Positions 1-11,516 of a stretch of 55,711 nucleotides of DNA are shown piece by piece (the first letter of the stretch is position 1; each line of letters opens with the position of its first letter). Under the pieces are notes generated by a model. The model did no database searches. It had not been told where the DNA came from and worked only from the letters and a program-made list of their open reading frames with translations. The DNA lies in contig ML977049.1 in NCBI GenBank assembly GCA_010015675.1, positions 1 through 55,711 on the forward strand. The letters are read 5' to 3'. A program made the position numbers and the translations under genes. The stretch comes from Byssothecium circinans. Its lineage: Eukaryota; Ascomycota; Dothideomycetes; Pleosporales; Massarinaceae.

Positions 1-1
1 A

Positions 2-190
2 GCAAAAGCTCTACAGCTATCCAAAAAGGGCAAGAGAAAGGCCTTGCAGCCATCTACAAAGAGCAACAAGCGCCAGAAACATGTGGTTAACGCTGTAGCT
101 ACTGAGGAGGCCTCAGGGGCTGCGTCAGCAGCTCCACCCACGACCACGCGGCGCGGCCGCAACGTTAAGCTTCCAAGTAAATATCAGTAG
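2..190 (+). mobile_element. C-terminal tail of a pogo/Fot1-like DDE transposase (partial)
   Basis: An open frame runs from the window edge to a TAG at 188-190 (62 codons visible). It is rich in Lys, Arg, Ser and Thr and ends with GRNVKLPSKYQ, which resembles the basic tail of fungal Tc1/pogo (Fot1-type) transposases. The catalytic DDE part would lie upstream of the window. The frame runs in the same direction as the broken urea carboxylase that follows, so the element probably lies inside or beside that gene. A retroelement or unrelated host protein tail cannot be excluded from 62 codons. The family call is from memory of such tails. Confidence 0.55.
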
Positions 191-605
191 CGCAAGTTGA
201 TCGCAAGTATCAATATAGTACTCCATAAAAAACTCTCGTGATAATAGCTACTATATGTGGCTCTATAGCTTTATTCTTGGGTGAGTTGTTTTGGTATTGC
301 GCGATCGTTGCGCGAACATGATCGTTGCGTGCACGGACACGTTATTACCCGATTAGGAAATCGCTCAAAACACCAAAAATCCGCCAGAATCGCTATATTT
401 GACGTATTTACAGCTTCAAAACCCTATCTCAACGCTGAAAACAGTATCAAAACAGATCAATTCGATCAGTTCGATCAATCAGGAAATCGCTGATATCTGA
501 TTTGATAGTAAAATTGTATGGCCGGAGGATTGACCTGATTGAACTAATCAATCAGGTAAAAATTGACGTCGACCTGAGGACTTGATTGATTGATAGCAAC
601 TCTGA
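191..605. other. Transposon 3' flank up to the junction with the urea carboxylase remnant
   Basis: This stretch has no convincing gene. It is moderately AT-rich and contains repeated ATCAAT/GATCA-type words between 450 and 590, including a hairpin at 533-557. The transition to clear urea carboxylase homology falls at about 606. No definite terminal inverted repeat or target duplication could be fixed, because the other end of the element is outside the window. Confidence 0.5.
533..557. repeat. Perfect 10-bp inverted repeat (hairpin) near the transposon-gene junction
   Basis: ACCTGATTGA at 533-542 is the exact reverse complement of TCAATCAGGT at 548-557, with a 5-nt loop. It lies about 50 bp before the urea carboxylase homology begins, so it may belong to the end of the mobile element. 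Confidence 0.6.
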
Positions 606-3600
606 CGGCGACATCAGAAAGTCATCGAGGAGTGCCCGAGTCCGTTCGTGGAGAAGCACCCCGAATTGAGGAAGAAATTGGGAGATGCTGCAGTGAGGTT
701 GGCTGAGTCAATCAAGTATGGCTCCGCTGGGACTATCGAATATCTCGTGGACGACAAGTCAGGCGATTTCTTCTTCCTGGAGATGAATACACGGTTGCAG
801 GTCGAACATGGAATCACGGAGCTATGCTATGCAGTTGACCTCGTGGAGCTCATGCTTCGCCAGGCAGACGCTGAACTAGTCGGCAAAGGCGGGCTTGACG
901 GTGATGGCTTGAAGGCGATACAACCGACAAGACCCAGCGGCGCGGCTGTAGAAGCTCGTATCTATGCCGAGAACCCACTGAAAGACTACGCGCCTTCGCC
1001 CGGCTTACTGCAGAAGGTGGAGTGGAAAGATGTTACAGGAGGTCGTGTCGATACTTGGGTCTTCACCGGCTCTCGTGTCACTCCAAACTATGGTATGTGC
1101 AATGCTCTCATCCTGAAGCGCATCTAACCCACTTCAGATCCTTTGATCGCGAAAACGATGGTACACTCTCAATCCCGCGATGAAGCAATTATAGGTCTAA
1201 CAACTCTCCTGACCGACTCATCCATCTGCGGCCCACCCACCAATCTTGAATTTCTTGCCGAAATACTACAGGATCCACTATTCAAAGCGGGAAAGACAAT
1301 GACTAGTTTTCTCGAAGACTTCAAATACATACCGCATGTTATCGATGTCATATCAGGAGGCGCATACACGCTTATTCAAGACCTTCCCGGCAGGCCTTCA
1401 GTTGGCAAAGGTATACCGCATTCAGGCCCCATGGATCCTTTAGCTTTTCAGATTGCCAACATGCTTGTCGGGAATCCGCGAGGAAAGGAGGGCTTGGAGA
1501 TTACTTTGAGTGGACCTGAACTACGCTTCGTCGGGCCAGCCGTTGTGGCACTCTGCGGCGCCCCTATGGAGACTACACTGGATGGTAAAGAGTTTCCCAT
1601 GTGGACAAGAGTAAAGATCGAAGCAGGTCAGAAGTTCAAGATCGGCAAGACGACCGGTGGGGGTTGTCGCTCCTACCTTGCAGTCTACGGCGGCTTCACG
1701 AATGTTGCAGATTATTTCGGGTCAAAGTCTACATCACCTCTAGTCGCGATCGGTGGCTACCAAGGCCGCGCCCTGGCACCAGGTGATCTTCTCCAGATCA
1801 CTGCCGAACTGCCCGACACCATATCAGCAATCTCATTTCCTGAGCGTGTTCGTCCCGAGTACAAAACGCACTGGGAGATCAAAGCAATGGTCGGCCCACA
1901 TGACGAAGGCTACCTTGACCCCCCCTTCATCGAGGAAATATACACTACGAAATGGAAAGTCTCACATAATGCCTCGCGCAGCGGCATCCGTCTCGTCGGA
2001 CCAGTACCGAAGTGGGCTCGCAAAGACGGCGGCGAAGGCGGTGCACATCCTAGCAATCTCATCGAGTACGGATACCCCATTGGCACGCTCAACTGGACTG
2101 GAGATGACCCATGTATCTTCCCCGTGGATTGTCCGAATTTTGGGGGCTTTGTAAGTAGTACCACGGTAATACGGGCCGAGTGGTGGAAGTTGGGGCAGTT
2201 GAAGGCGGGGAATACATTGAAGTATATCCGGGTAAGCTTGGAGGATGCACTAAAGAAACGGAAGAGCAACGACCTTTACTTGGATTCTATCGAGCGTACT
2301 ATTCGGGAGGGAGGTGCATTTGACAAGGTGGATAAGATTCAGGGATGTCATGTCGATTTTCACGTTGGTGATCTTGGGAAAGCTATTGTCTAGGAGAAGG
2401 AGGGCGATGGAAATGTGCCCAGGGTGAGGTATCGACAGGTACGTAAAACTCTCCAATTTCCCTTGCGGACACGACATCTGACACAAACAACTGATAATAG
2501 GGCGGCGATGACCATCTCATCGTTGAATATGGCGACGAAAACTTCGACCTAAACCACCGCTGCCGGGTAACAGCTCTCGAGAACGCACTCCACTCACCAC
2601 CACACCCCAGTCCATCATCTCCGCTCTCCACAACACAGTCGGTTGCTGCACAACCCTCCTCCTCTACTACGACGGCTCCAAACTACCCCGTTCAGACCTG
2701 ATCGTCCACCTCCAAACCCTCGAATCCCAGCTCGGCGATCTCAGAAGCACAAAAGTCCCTACCCGCCTCTTCAAGCTCCCCCTCTCCTTCGAGTCAACCC
2801 TCCAAACCCAGGCAACCGAACGCTACATGCTGAACCAACGTCCACACGCACCCTATCTCCCCGACAACCTCTCCTTCGTCGCAAAGAACAACGCATTCAC
2901 TCCGCAGCAACTCAAGCACATCTATCTCACGGGCCAATTCATAGCCGTAGTCGTCGGCTTCTTCTGCGGCAACACCGTCTCTCTCCCCGTCGACCCACGC
3001 AACCGTATGTCCTGTCCCAAAATGAATCCCTCACGCGTCTTCACACCAGAAGGAACGGTGAGCTGGGGCGGCAGCTGTATGAGCATCTACCCCGTCGATT
3101 CACCGGGTGGATACCAGATGACAGGACGCACGGTGCCGTGCTGGGATTACTACGGGTACAAAGCGGGCTTTTCGGCCGATCGACCGTGGCTGTTCAAGGA
3201 CTTTGATATCTTGACGTACTACCAGGTCAGCGAGGCGGATCTCGATGTCCTGCTCGGTAAGTGGCGAGCGGGAAAGTACGAGTTTGAGTATGAAGATATT
3301 GAGTTTGATATGGCGGAGCATAACAAGTTGCTGGAGGCTACGAGGGAAGAGGTGAAGGGGATCAGAGAGAGGCAGAAAAAGGCTCAAGAGGAGATGGTGA
3401 AAGCGGAGAATGAGAGCCTTGCAAGGTGGCGGAAGGAGAAGGCGGAGAATCAGGTCGATGAGAGTACCGTGGAGAAGATATTGGAGGATCCGGGGGTTGT
3501 GTCGGTGGAGGCGCCGGTTGATGCTAATGTGTGGAAGGTGGAGGTTGCTGAGGGTGAGAAGGTTGGGGAGGGTAGTGTTGTAAGTTGTTTTGCGTAATGT

Positions 3601-3798
3601 TGTTAACTGCGAGTTGTGGAACTGACGTGAGCATAGATGGTCATTCTCGAAGCTATGAAACTTGAGATTGCGGTCAAGAGTCCTGAATCTTTGACGAAGG
3701 AACTAAAGGAGGAGGAAGTGAAGGTAGAGAAAATACTCGTTAAGCCTGGCGACACGGTGCAGGCTGGGTCGCATTTAGTCCTGTTGCGCAAGAAATAG
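606..3798 (+). pseudogene. Urea amidolyase / urea carboxylase (DUR1,2-type), 5'-truncated and disrupted
   Basis: The intact enzyme carboxylates urea to allophanate using ATP and biotin. The order is recognisable: C-terminal half of biotin carboxylase (FLEMNTRLQVEHG near 777), KipA/AHS2 domain (about 1350-2240), KipI/AHS1 domain (about 2500-3180), and a biotinyl domain with EAMKLE near 3650. Introns at 1093-1137, 2439-2500 and 3580-3636 restore the frame. The amidase and the N-terminal part of the carboxylase are absent; homology starts abruptly at RRHQKV (606), preceded by TGA. An in-frame TAG lies at 2391-2393, between the KipA and KipI parts, and a one-base frameshift falls in a C run near 2603-2610. 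Three independent defects argue for a dead gene. The missing 5' part may lie beyond the transposon, outside the window. Confidence 0.85.
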
Positions 3799-4548
3799 TG
3801 CGAGGGAAAATGTGGGGGCAAGTCACGCAGTGAAGCCTTCATCAAGGAGCAAGAGACATATGCTTGGAACAATAGTACCAAATATTAGCGTTTAATCTGT
3901 CAATTGCGTTGCAAAAACGGTGTGGCTCGACAGGTTTCTTGATTACCGAGAGTGGTCTTGAGCTATGAAGCCATTCAATGGAGACAGTCTGCTGCCATCA
4001 TAACCACATACCTACCACGTTCATATACCGCAGAACTATCGTAAAACTCTGACAGCCCTCTATCATCCTCCCCGCCACGCCAAAACCATCATCGGGACAA
4101 TCGCCCCGCCTCCAACCGCTTCACCCTCATCTGCCACCACAGCACCCTCCCTCAACCCTTGCCTCCCACCACCTCACCCACCATCGCCATCCATTCCCCA
4201 TGCACCGGTTCTGCTCACTTCCGCGCTGCTGCATATAGCATAACGCTATAAAATCTTTCCCACCCCCGATGTGATTGTCATCCTCTTGGCATTATCGCCA
4301 GGGCACGCGAGCCGTTCCGACGTCAAGTGTTTCACGTCGACGGCGACGCTCGAACTCAATTGAGGAGAAATCCCCGATGCTAGTGCTTCTTTCAACACCT
4401 TCGGGTCCTTCTTTCCGAGTTGGGAAATGTTTTGATTTGAATTATAACTGCCAGAACACGGGGCGTGGGTCTTCCGAGGGGATCGATGCCGATTTCATTG
4501 GGTGGATCTGTTTGGCGGACCGGTGCGATTTTGGACGTTTTTGGGTGG
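3799..4548. other. Convergent intergenic region, no gene seen
   Basis: The stretch lies between the 3' ends of the urea carboxylase remnant and the esterase. Positions 4040-4220 are strongly C-rich on the plus strand with CCACC/CATC words. The open frames overlapping 4275-4577 lack recognisable domains and partly mirror the esterase 3' end. I see no supportable gene. Confidence 0.5.
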
Positions 4549-5752
4549 TCAGATCACGACTGGAAGTGCGAGCGTGATGAACGCGAGGCCCACGGACTTG
4601 AAATAGAACGGTGGGGTGGAATGTCCGGCAATGCTGGACACTGGCAGGACGGGTAGCGAAGGCCGCGGCGAGGATGCGTTGTTTTGTGTTGTGGTAGTGT
4701 TGGTTACGGTTCTGCCGAGGAATGCGTTGTTGCGGAGGAGAGACGCGACGTCGGCGGCGAGAGCGTTGTGGATGGGCGGTGTAGGGTGCAAAGGGTCGAT
4801 CCAGAAGAGTTGGTTCTGCGGTACCCCGCAGCGGCGGTTGAATGTGCTTTCGTTGTAGTTGCGCCTGGTCTCTTGTTAGCATCGACTTGGGATTGTGTGG
4901 TGGTGAAGTAGCTCACAACGAGTACGCACGGCAGATACCCGTCGTATTTGTGTACCCTTTTGTCTCGTTTCTACTCTTTGGATTGTCCAAGACGCTGTCG
5001 AACAGCGCAAACGTGTTCATCATGAACACCGTCACATTCACCTTCTGCTCAGAAAACGTGCGCACCATGTTCAACAACCGAAGATTGAAGTCCGCAAGAG
5101 CGAACTTGTTTGCCTCAACAGTCGCGTTTCCCAAGGACACGGTGAGAGGCGCGCGATAGATCGGCGGCACATTGAAGAAGAGGAAGTTGCGGGCCCCTGC
5201 TTGGTATAGTTCGTCGATGAGTTGCGTATATGTGGCGAAAATTGTCTGATGCAATGCTGTCATGTTCGCACGTCCTAGCATAGAGCTGGCATTCACGTCG
5301 TTGATGCCAAAGAAACTGGTAAAAAGCGTGTCGTCACTCCTCCATTTGGCCTTCCTCGTCGTCGCATTTTTTGCGTAATTTGGAATAAAGAATTGGCGCA
5401 CTTGCTGATCGAAAGGCCGAAAGATACTCGGTCTGCCGAAGGAAGAGACGCTCGCACCTCCCATGGCCAGGTTGTAGCTGTAGATGCGCGTGTCGTTGTA
5501 TGTGTATGTTAAGAAGTCGATCCAATTGCGACCGTTGGAGAAAGTGCGGCCAGGAAAGGCGGGGTTACCAAGGGGATTCTCATCATTGGGTTGAATACCG
5601 TCAATGTTGAAGCGAGTCACAGTGTATGAATCCCCGAAGACGAAGAGGTTAGAAATGCCGTTCCAGCCGGGCCATTTGGGATGGGATTGGGCGGAGATGA
5701 GGGAGAGGGGGATACAGAATATGAGAGAGAATGAGAGAGGCATCGAACGCAT
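4549..5752 (-). CDS. Secreted GDSL/SGNH acetylesterase (CE16-like), probable GPI anchor
   Basis: The two-exon model is 5752-4917 and 4864-4549 with a 52-nt intron (GTGAGC...CCAG), giving 383 aa. A signal peptide covers about residues 1-21. Block I is FVFGDSYT with the nucleophile Ser42, a GGAS block follows near residue 98, and FGIND forms block III. The DPLH motif after the intron supplies Asp302 and His305, completing the SGNH triad. This is the layout of fungal CE16 acetylesterases, which remove acetyl groups from hemicellulose fragments outside the cell. The last ~30 residues are a Ser/Gly-Ala stretch followed by a hydrophobic tail, as in a GPI signal. A second ATG three codons in is an equally good start. 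A GDSL lipase of another subfamily is the alternative. Confidence 0.88.
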
Positions 5753-6675
5753 TTCAAGAGAATTGGAGATTGGCTGGCATTGATCGAGATTCGTAACGCG
5801 ACATAAAATGAAGACCGGATCCTCTCACCTACATTCTGCTAAGGGAAAGTAGCTCTTTACATATGTACCTTTCACCTAACCGCTGCCCACGGTCATCGCG
5901 TCTACGCCTGAAATGTACAAACATAACCTCAAACGCGCGAACCATTGCAAAGTACCACTGAGAGGCCCATGTACAAGGAAAGGCATGCCCCAGGGCTGGA
6001 CTTGAGACCAACTGTTCAGCCACTCAGTCGGAGAACGGGTGAGTAGCGCCGGACCCCCCGCAAAAGGGACGTCTCAAGATGTTGATGAAATCCGGATGGC
6101 GCAGTGGTTAAGTGCTTCAAAGTGGAATTAGCCGGTCGTTGAACGGCGAGCTGGAATTCATGCAAGTCGGGGCGGATCCAGCCTTGCAATCGGATCGGTT
6201 TTGACCGGACCTTATGAGACTTCACCAGTATCTGATATCGATGGCTGCGAGGCGGCGCGCGGTGTCTGAGATGGTGTTGAAGAACGCCGGCAGCTGCACC
6301 TAAGAACGGATGACTAAGCGAGGGTCCGCATCCGCTCCAGCTGGCTTCATGAGAAGCACATTCACACACGCCATAAGAGTCATCCCATTCGCCCACTCTG
6401 CAGCCAGGTGAATACTGTTTTTGGCCCGACAAGAGGCTGGCGTACCATGGTAGCTGTGCGCCAAGTACTGCGGTTCATGTTGAAAAGCGGTCCGCTATCA
6501 GCCCTTTTGGTAGAGAGCTGAGGTTTACGTCGTCGTCTGCGAGCCACTGACGTGTTGAAGGTTTGTGTCACGAGAAGGGGATATAAGTTCGGGCGAGCTG
6601 GTTTTTATCAGAACTCACATTGACCAGCAGTATCACTCCACCATCCTACTAGACTCTTCGTTGACCACCACCGCT
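5753..6675. other. Intergenic, divergent upstream regions of the esterase and the DUF1772 gene
   Basis: Several medium frames exist on the minus strand (for example 6016-6432), but none shows a domain, a good splice pattern or coherent composition. Both adjacent genes start at the edges of this stretch, so their promoters should lie here. A TATA-like site is annotated at 6582. Confidence 0.5.
6582..6587 (+). promoter_or_regulatory. TATA-like element upstream of the DUF1772 gene
   Basis: TATAAG lies 94 nt before the ATG at 6676, a usual fungal spacing. No experimental support. Confidence 0.35.
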
Positions 6676-7315
6676 ATGGCACTGATTACTCCAGCTCTGC
6701 AGACGTACAGTATCCTCGCGACCTCCATCGCAGCTGGTAAGCTTGGAATCTTATACACACGATCACGTGTTTCCCATCCCACCTGCATCCCATCCTGCAC
6801 ATGTGCACATGCGTGTGGCATAGGATGTTGGCAGTAAGGAAGGAGGAAACATGGCTTTTAACGAACACGGAATCGCTATTGCCGACCGTACTGTACTGAT
6901 CTGATCTCGTGCAGTCACCAACCTCAGCACCTCCATCGTCACCTTCCCCGCGCTCCTGCACGCACAACCCCCCACCCTCACCAAGCAATGGCACATCCTC
7001 TACACTTCCGGTAGAGTGCCCGCCGTCAGCGCCGCCATGACCGGAGCTGCGGGGTTTGCCGTGCTTGCATATCGCATAGCAACGACGAGGAATCTATACT
7101 TGGCGGCGGCGGCCATAACGCTGAGTCTGGTGCCGTATACCGCGCTGACGATGTTTCCGACCATCAACGAGCTGTCGAGGAGGGCACAAGCAGGCGATAA
7201 GGACGAGAAGGGAGACACGAGGGCATTGGTGGAGAAGTGGGGACGGTTGAATTTGTGGAGGGGCGTGTTGCTGTTGACTGCGGCGGGCTTGGGGACATGG
7301 GCGAGTGTGATCTGA
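6676..7315 (+). CDS. DUF1772 (anthrone oxygenase-like) membrane protein
   Basis: The exons are 6676-6736 and 6915-7315; a 178-nt intron (GTAAGC...GCAG) separates them, giving 153 aa. The protein has four hydrophobic segments: one at the N-terminus, one around TGAAGFAVLAYR, one around AAAAITLSLVPYTALT and one at the C-terminus. A conserved-looking MFPTINELSRR with an Asn-Leu-Trp-Arg segment near the end matches the DUF1772/anthrone oxygenase family. Some fungal members oxidise anthrones to anthraquinones beside polyketide synthases; most have no known substrate. No polyketide synthase is seen here. The nitroreductase, transporter and P450 downstream make a metabolic role plausible but unproven. 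Confidence 0.82.
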
Positions 7316-7769
7316 CTGGATTAAAGGAAACAACATGGATTGCTCAATTCGTCTCGCAGAGCTTCAGCCTTTGTCGGCACAGTACATACATACTACAATG
7401 TTTCGCTACTTCGTTGTTGGTAATGCGGGCGTATTCCGTATATTCCGTGTCGCCTGACTCATCAGACCACCAGCTCGAACATGTGTAAGCACCGGCACGC
7501 TCCGAACCGACACCTCGCGACGGTCAGCAAACGTCCTGATTATCAATAATGCAAGACAGAGCAACTCGCCATGGCGCTTCCATGGCGTTTCCAAAGCATT
7601 CACTATGCTGTCCAATGCCCTGTCCCTCATAATCGCCTTTAGCGCCGGCGTTCTGTGCGCGGCCGTTATCATACAGCTTCTTCTTTCGCAATTGCCGAGC
7701 CCCGAGCACTCTTCTGCGTTTGTATGTGACACGCCGGGGTCTTCTCTGCAGCACGACTATCTGGACAGG
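7316..7769. other. Intergenic/5' leader of the nitroreductase gene
   Basis: An in-frame upstream ATG at 7605 would add 55 residues beginning with a hydrophobic stretch, but the later starts fit better. The rest shows no gene. Confidence 0.4.
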
Positions 7770-8616
7770 ATGGCGCTATCGCTGCGAAACTCGTTACAAA
7801 TTGCCCAGCGGGCGCTTGTGTGGGGAGGCACAGGATATAAGAGTGCCCGCGCCGCCCCATCGCTGCTCCAACGACAACAGACACATATACAGACGCAGAC
7901 ACAGACACACCGAGCCTTCTCATCCTCGCCAACCAGCACTACAATGTCGTCCAGCAAGACCTTCCTCGAAGCCGCCAAGGAGCGCCGCACCATCTATCCG
8001 CTCACCAAGGACGCACCCATCTCGGACAAGAAGATTGTCGAGATTGTCGAGACAGCGGCAAACGTCGTGCCTTCTTCGTTCAACTCGCAGTCGACTCGCC
8101 TGGTCGTGTTGCTGAATGAGGACCACGATCTCTTCTGGGAGCAGGTGCGGGACTCGCTGAAGCCGATCGTGCCCGAGGACCAGTGGAGTGGCACCGAAGG
8201 CCGGCTCAATGGCTTCAAGGGTGGTTATGGAACGGTAAAGTGCCCACTTTTCAATACGCAGGGATATACACTGACTAATGCATCCGTAGATCCTCTTCTT
8301 CGAAGACCCCGCGCCCGTCGATGTCCTCAAGGCAAAGTTCGCCCTCTACGCCCACCACTTCCCCGTCTGGTCCGAGCATACCTCGGCCATGCACCAGTAC
8401 TTCCTCTGGACCGCCCTTGAAGCTGAAGGCTTCGGCGCCAACCTCCAGCACTACAACCCCATTGTCGACCAGAAGGTGCAGTCGCATTACAAGATCCCGT
8501 TGGAGTGGAAGTTGAGGGCGCAGCTGGTGTTTGGTGGACGGACCGAGGACGGGCCAAACGCCAAGGAGATGCAGCCTCTGAAGGACAGGGTCTTTGTGCA
8601 CGGCGCGAAGGAGTAG
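7770..8616 (+). CDS. Nitroreductase-family oxidoreductase, possibly mitochondrial
   Basis: The exons are 7770-8234 and 8290-8616 with a 55-nt intron (GTAAAG...GTAG), 263 aa. From residue 59 onward (ATG at 7944) the sequence matches small fungal nitroreductases of the HBN1/FRM2 type: KERRTIYPLT near the start, SSFNSQS for flavin binding, SGTEGRLNGFKGGYGT, and WTALEAEGFGANLQHYNP. These enzymes use FMN and NAD(P)H to reduce nitro compounds or quinones, with roles in lipid signalling and redox stress in yeast. Residues 1-58 are Arg/Ser/Gln-rich without acidic patches and end in RAFSSSP, a typical mitochondrial presequence. The ATG at 7944 gives the usual 205-aa core. Both starts may be used. The start at 7605 cannot be excluded. 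Confidence 0.88.
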
Positions 8617-9534
8617 GGGATATGTTTATAGATGCATGTGATTTTAGCGTGTTGATGCATGGCTGGAGATTGATACTGTCATAAAACCAGTCTAGAGCCT
8701 TGGGAAAGAATTTGTACTTGTTAAGCGTGCATACAGCAAGCGCTTTACCTTCTTCATGTTCATGATCCTTGGACCGGTTCTTGTGAGCATCCTCACCGCC
8801 TCGAACCCCTCCTGTCACCAAGACTGCGATTCTTCCCATACGTCTCTAGCCACATGCAAGACGCCCCTCTCGCGTGACCTTGAGAATTTCCCAAAAGCGG
8901 AACTCGACCGCCCCGGCGAATGTGAAGCGCCACACCATGCCAATAATCCCGATGAAAGCCCAATTCGCCAGATCAGGACAGATCAGATCAGCATCCCCAC
9001 AGCGAGGCCGAGGTGAGGCGAGCAAGGATAGTGTGGGATGACGTCAAAAACCTTCCAATAATGTCGGTAGCAAGCTGCTAAAAGCTTTGCGGCGTTCTTG
9101 GCGAACGGTGAGAGTGACCCATGGCAAAGCTTGTAGCATGTCGAATATGGAGTCATGATTTTCCATTATGGTGTTGAGGGAAATGCGACTTTGAGGATTG
9201 ATGAACGCGAACGCCCACAATTCCCCAGTGTCCACCACGTGGGCTCCCACGCGACATCAAATCCGGAGTCGAAAGATACTGTGAAGAGTGGAGCAGAGGT
9301 GTGCTCGAAATTCCCGGCCCACAGAAAAGGCGGCTCTGCTGAACGATGACAGGCTGATTTACACCATGTCAAACTTACCGACAACTCTATAGCGCGAAAA
9401 TCGGCCAGCAAGGAACATATATAATGACGAAATGGAGTATTATCCAGATGAGGGATTCATATCAGAGACCACGCTTCCCGCGTATTTTGTTTACTTTCAC
9501 ACGGTATCAATACAAGAAGCTTTGAGTTTCCACT
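8617..9534. other. Intergenic, 3' of nitroreductase and 5' of the MFS gene
   Basis: No gene was recognised. A TATA box at 9418 probably serves the MFS gene. Short frames in 8756-9016 and 9155-9349 lack features. Confidence 0.5.
9418..9424 (+). promoter_or_regulatory. TATA box of the MFS transporter gene
   Basis: TATATAA lies 111 nt upstream of the ATG at 9535. Confidence 0.4.
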
Positions 9535-11516
9535 ATGGCGACCGCACGGGAACAAGTTCCGATCGAGAAACCAGACGTCGCCACCAACAACGCACAAACC
9601 GAGAAGAACGACGACAGCTCCAACACCGAAACACATAACGAGAATCCCGTCGGCGGAGAGACTTCGGATGCAGACCGCGCCTTCTACGAAACGTACGGCA
9701 CCTACGATCGGTATGAGATTACCGAGGAGGACTGCTATGAGGAACTTGGGTTTTGCTTCCCTACGTGGAAGAAATGGTATGCATTCTTCAAGATCTACGT
9801 CCCTGGTCGAAGTGAATGGTTGCTGACCTGGACAGGACCATCTTGAGTATCGTATTCACTGTTCAGGTATCCATGAACTTCAACACGTCACTGTATTCAA
9901 ACGCTGTATCTGGCATCTCGGAGGAGTTCAATGTCAGTTCTCAAGCTGCGAGATTGGGCGCTGCGATCTTCCTCATCACATATGCTTTCGGTTGCGAGCT
10001 TTGGGCGGTAAGTTGGTCCACTCTGCAGCACCTCGAAGACCTCGTGTCCTAATGTTTGATAGCCCTGGAGTGAAGAGCTCGGCAGATGGCCCATCCTCCA
10101 GCTCAGTTTGTTCTTCGTCAATATCTGGCAGATACCCGTCGGCATCGCACCGAACTTCGGCACGATCCTCGCTTTCCGCGCCCTCGGCGGTCTGTCAACT
10201 GCTGGAGGGTCCATCACTTTGGGAATGGTAGCCGATATGTGGGAATCGGATAACCAGCAGTATGCAGTGGTACGTTGACTTTACCACTTCTCAGAGGAAC
10301 TACCATTTAACTTCACCAGGCCTTCATCGTCTTCTCCTCGGTCGGCGGCTCCATCCTCGGCCCCGTAGTCGGCGGCTTCGTCGAACAATTCCTCGCCTGG
10401 CGCTGGAACATCTGGATCCAACTCATCTTCGGCGGCGCCACACAAATCGTACATTTCTTCTTCGTCCCCGAGACACGCAGCACGGTCATGATGGACAAGA
10501 TCGCCAAGAAGCGGCGCGCTGAAGGCGACAAGAACGGGAAGCCGGTCAACATCTGGGGTCCCAATGAACTCACACCATACAAAGAACGTTTCTCCATGCG
10601 CGAGATCTTGGTTACGTGGATACGACCTTTCCGCATGTTCGTCACGGAGCCGATTGTCCTAGTATTGAGTTTGTTGAGCGGCTTCTCCGACGCGCTGATC
10701 TTTATGTTCATTCAGAGCTTTGCGCTTGTATATGACCAGTACGAGTTCAAGCCCTTCGCCATCGGCCTCGCGTTCTGCTCCATCGGCGTCGGATACTTCA
10801 TTGCGTGGGGATCCTTCATCCCGGCCATCCGACGCAACATCAAGGAACGGCAGTCGAAACCCGAAGACGAGCGCGCGCAGTACGAGTCTCGACTCTGGTG
10901 GCTCCTTTACACCGCGCCTTGCTTGCCTATCGGTCTCATTGGGTTTGCGTGGACGTCAACAGGACCCCCGATTCCATGGATCGCGTCTATGATCTTCGCC
11001 GCTGTCGTCGGTATCGCTAACTACGCCATCTACATGGCCACCATAGACTACATGATCTGCGCCTATGGACCGTACTCTGCATCCGCAACAGGCGGGAATG
11101 GATGGGCGCGCGACTTCCTCGCCGGTGTGCTCACGCTCCCTGCGACCCCTTTCTTCCAAAACATCCCGTCGAGCTCGAACCCGAACCATCTCGCGTACGC
11201 CTCTACCATCCTGTTCTGCATCAGTTTCGTGCTGGTGGCGGCTGTGTACGTGATTTATTGGAAGGGCCCCGTGCTGAGAAAGCGGAGTCCGTTTGCGCAG
11301 CAGTTGAGTGCGGCGAGGGAGGAGACGCCGGGTGGGAGGAGGGTTAGTGCGTTGCCGGGGCTGTATGGGAGTAGGCATAATAGTATTGCGCGTGGGGGGA
11401 GTGTGCCGGGGAGTCGGAGGGGGAGTGTTATCCGAGGGTCGAGTTATCAGGGGAGTGTTGCGCATGGAGGTGGGAATGCGGTGACGAGGAATCCTACGAG
11501 GGTGGAGGAGGAGTGA
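9535..11516 (+). CDS. MFS drug:H+ antiporter-like transporter (DHA1 type)
   Basis: Four exons, 9535-9776, 9836-10007, 10063-10269 and 10320-11516, join in frame to 605 aa with canonical 50-59-nt introns. An acidic soluble N-terminus of about 80 residues ends at PTWKKW and is followed by the first helix region WTILSIVFTVQVSMNFN. ALGGLSTAGGSITLGMVADMW fits the helix 4-5 loop and GSILGPVVGG the motif C antiporter signature. The second helix bundle follows a loop near KKRRAEGDKNGK. The C-terminal 80 residues are Ser/Gly/Arg-rich with SRRGSV repeats, likely cytosolic. This layout matches fungal polyamine/multidrug transporters of the plasma membrane. The substrate is unknown; the nearby P450 and nitroreductase suggest export of a small molecule. 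Confidence 0.92.

Noticed and set aside
2643..3206. 187-codon plus-strand frame in the urea carboxylase region
   Set aside because: Off-frame shadow of the KipI domain, low-complexity Pro/Arg/Leu composition.
6091..6175. tRNA-like A box (GGATGGCGCAGTGGTTAAG)
   Set aside because: No matching B box, T arm or acceptor-stem pairing was found downstream, so no tRNA gene is called.
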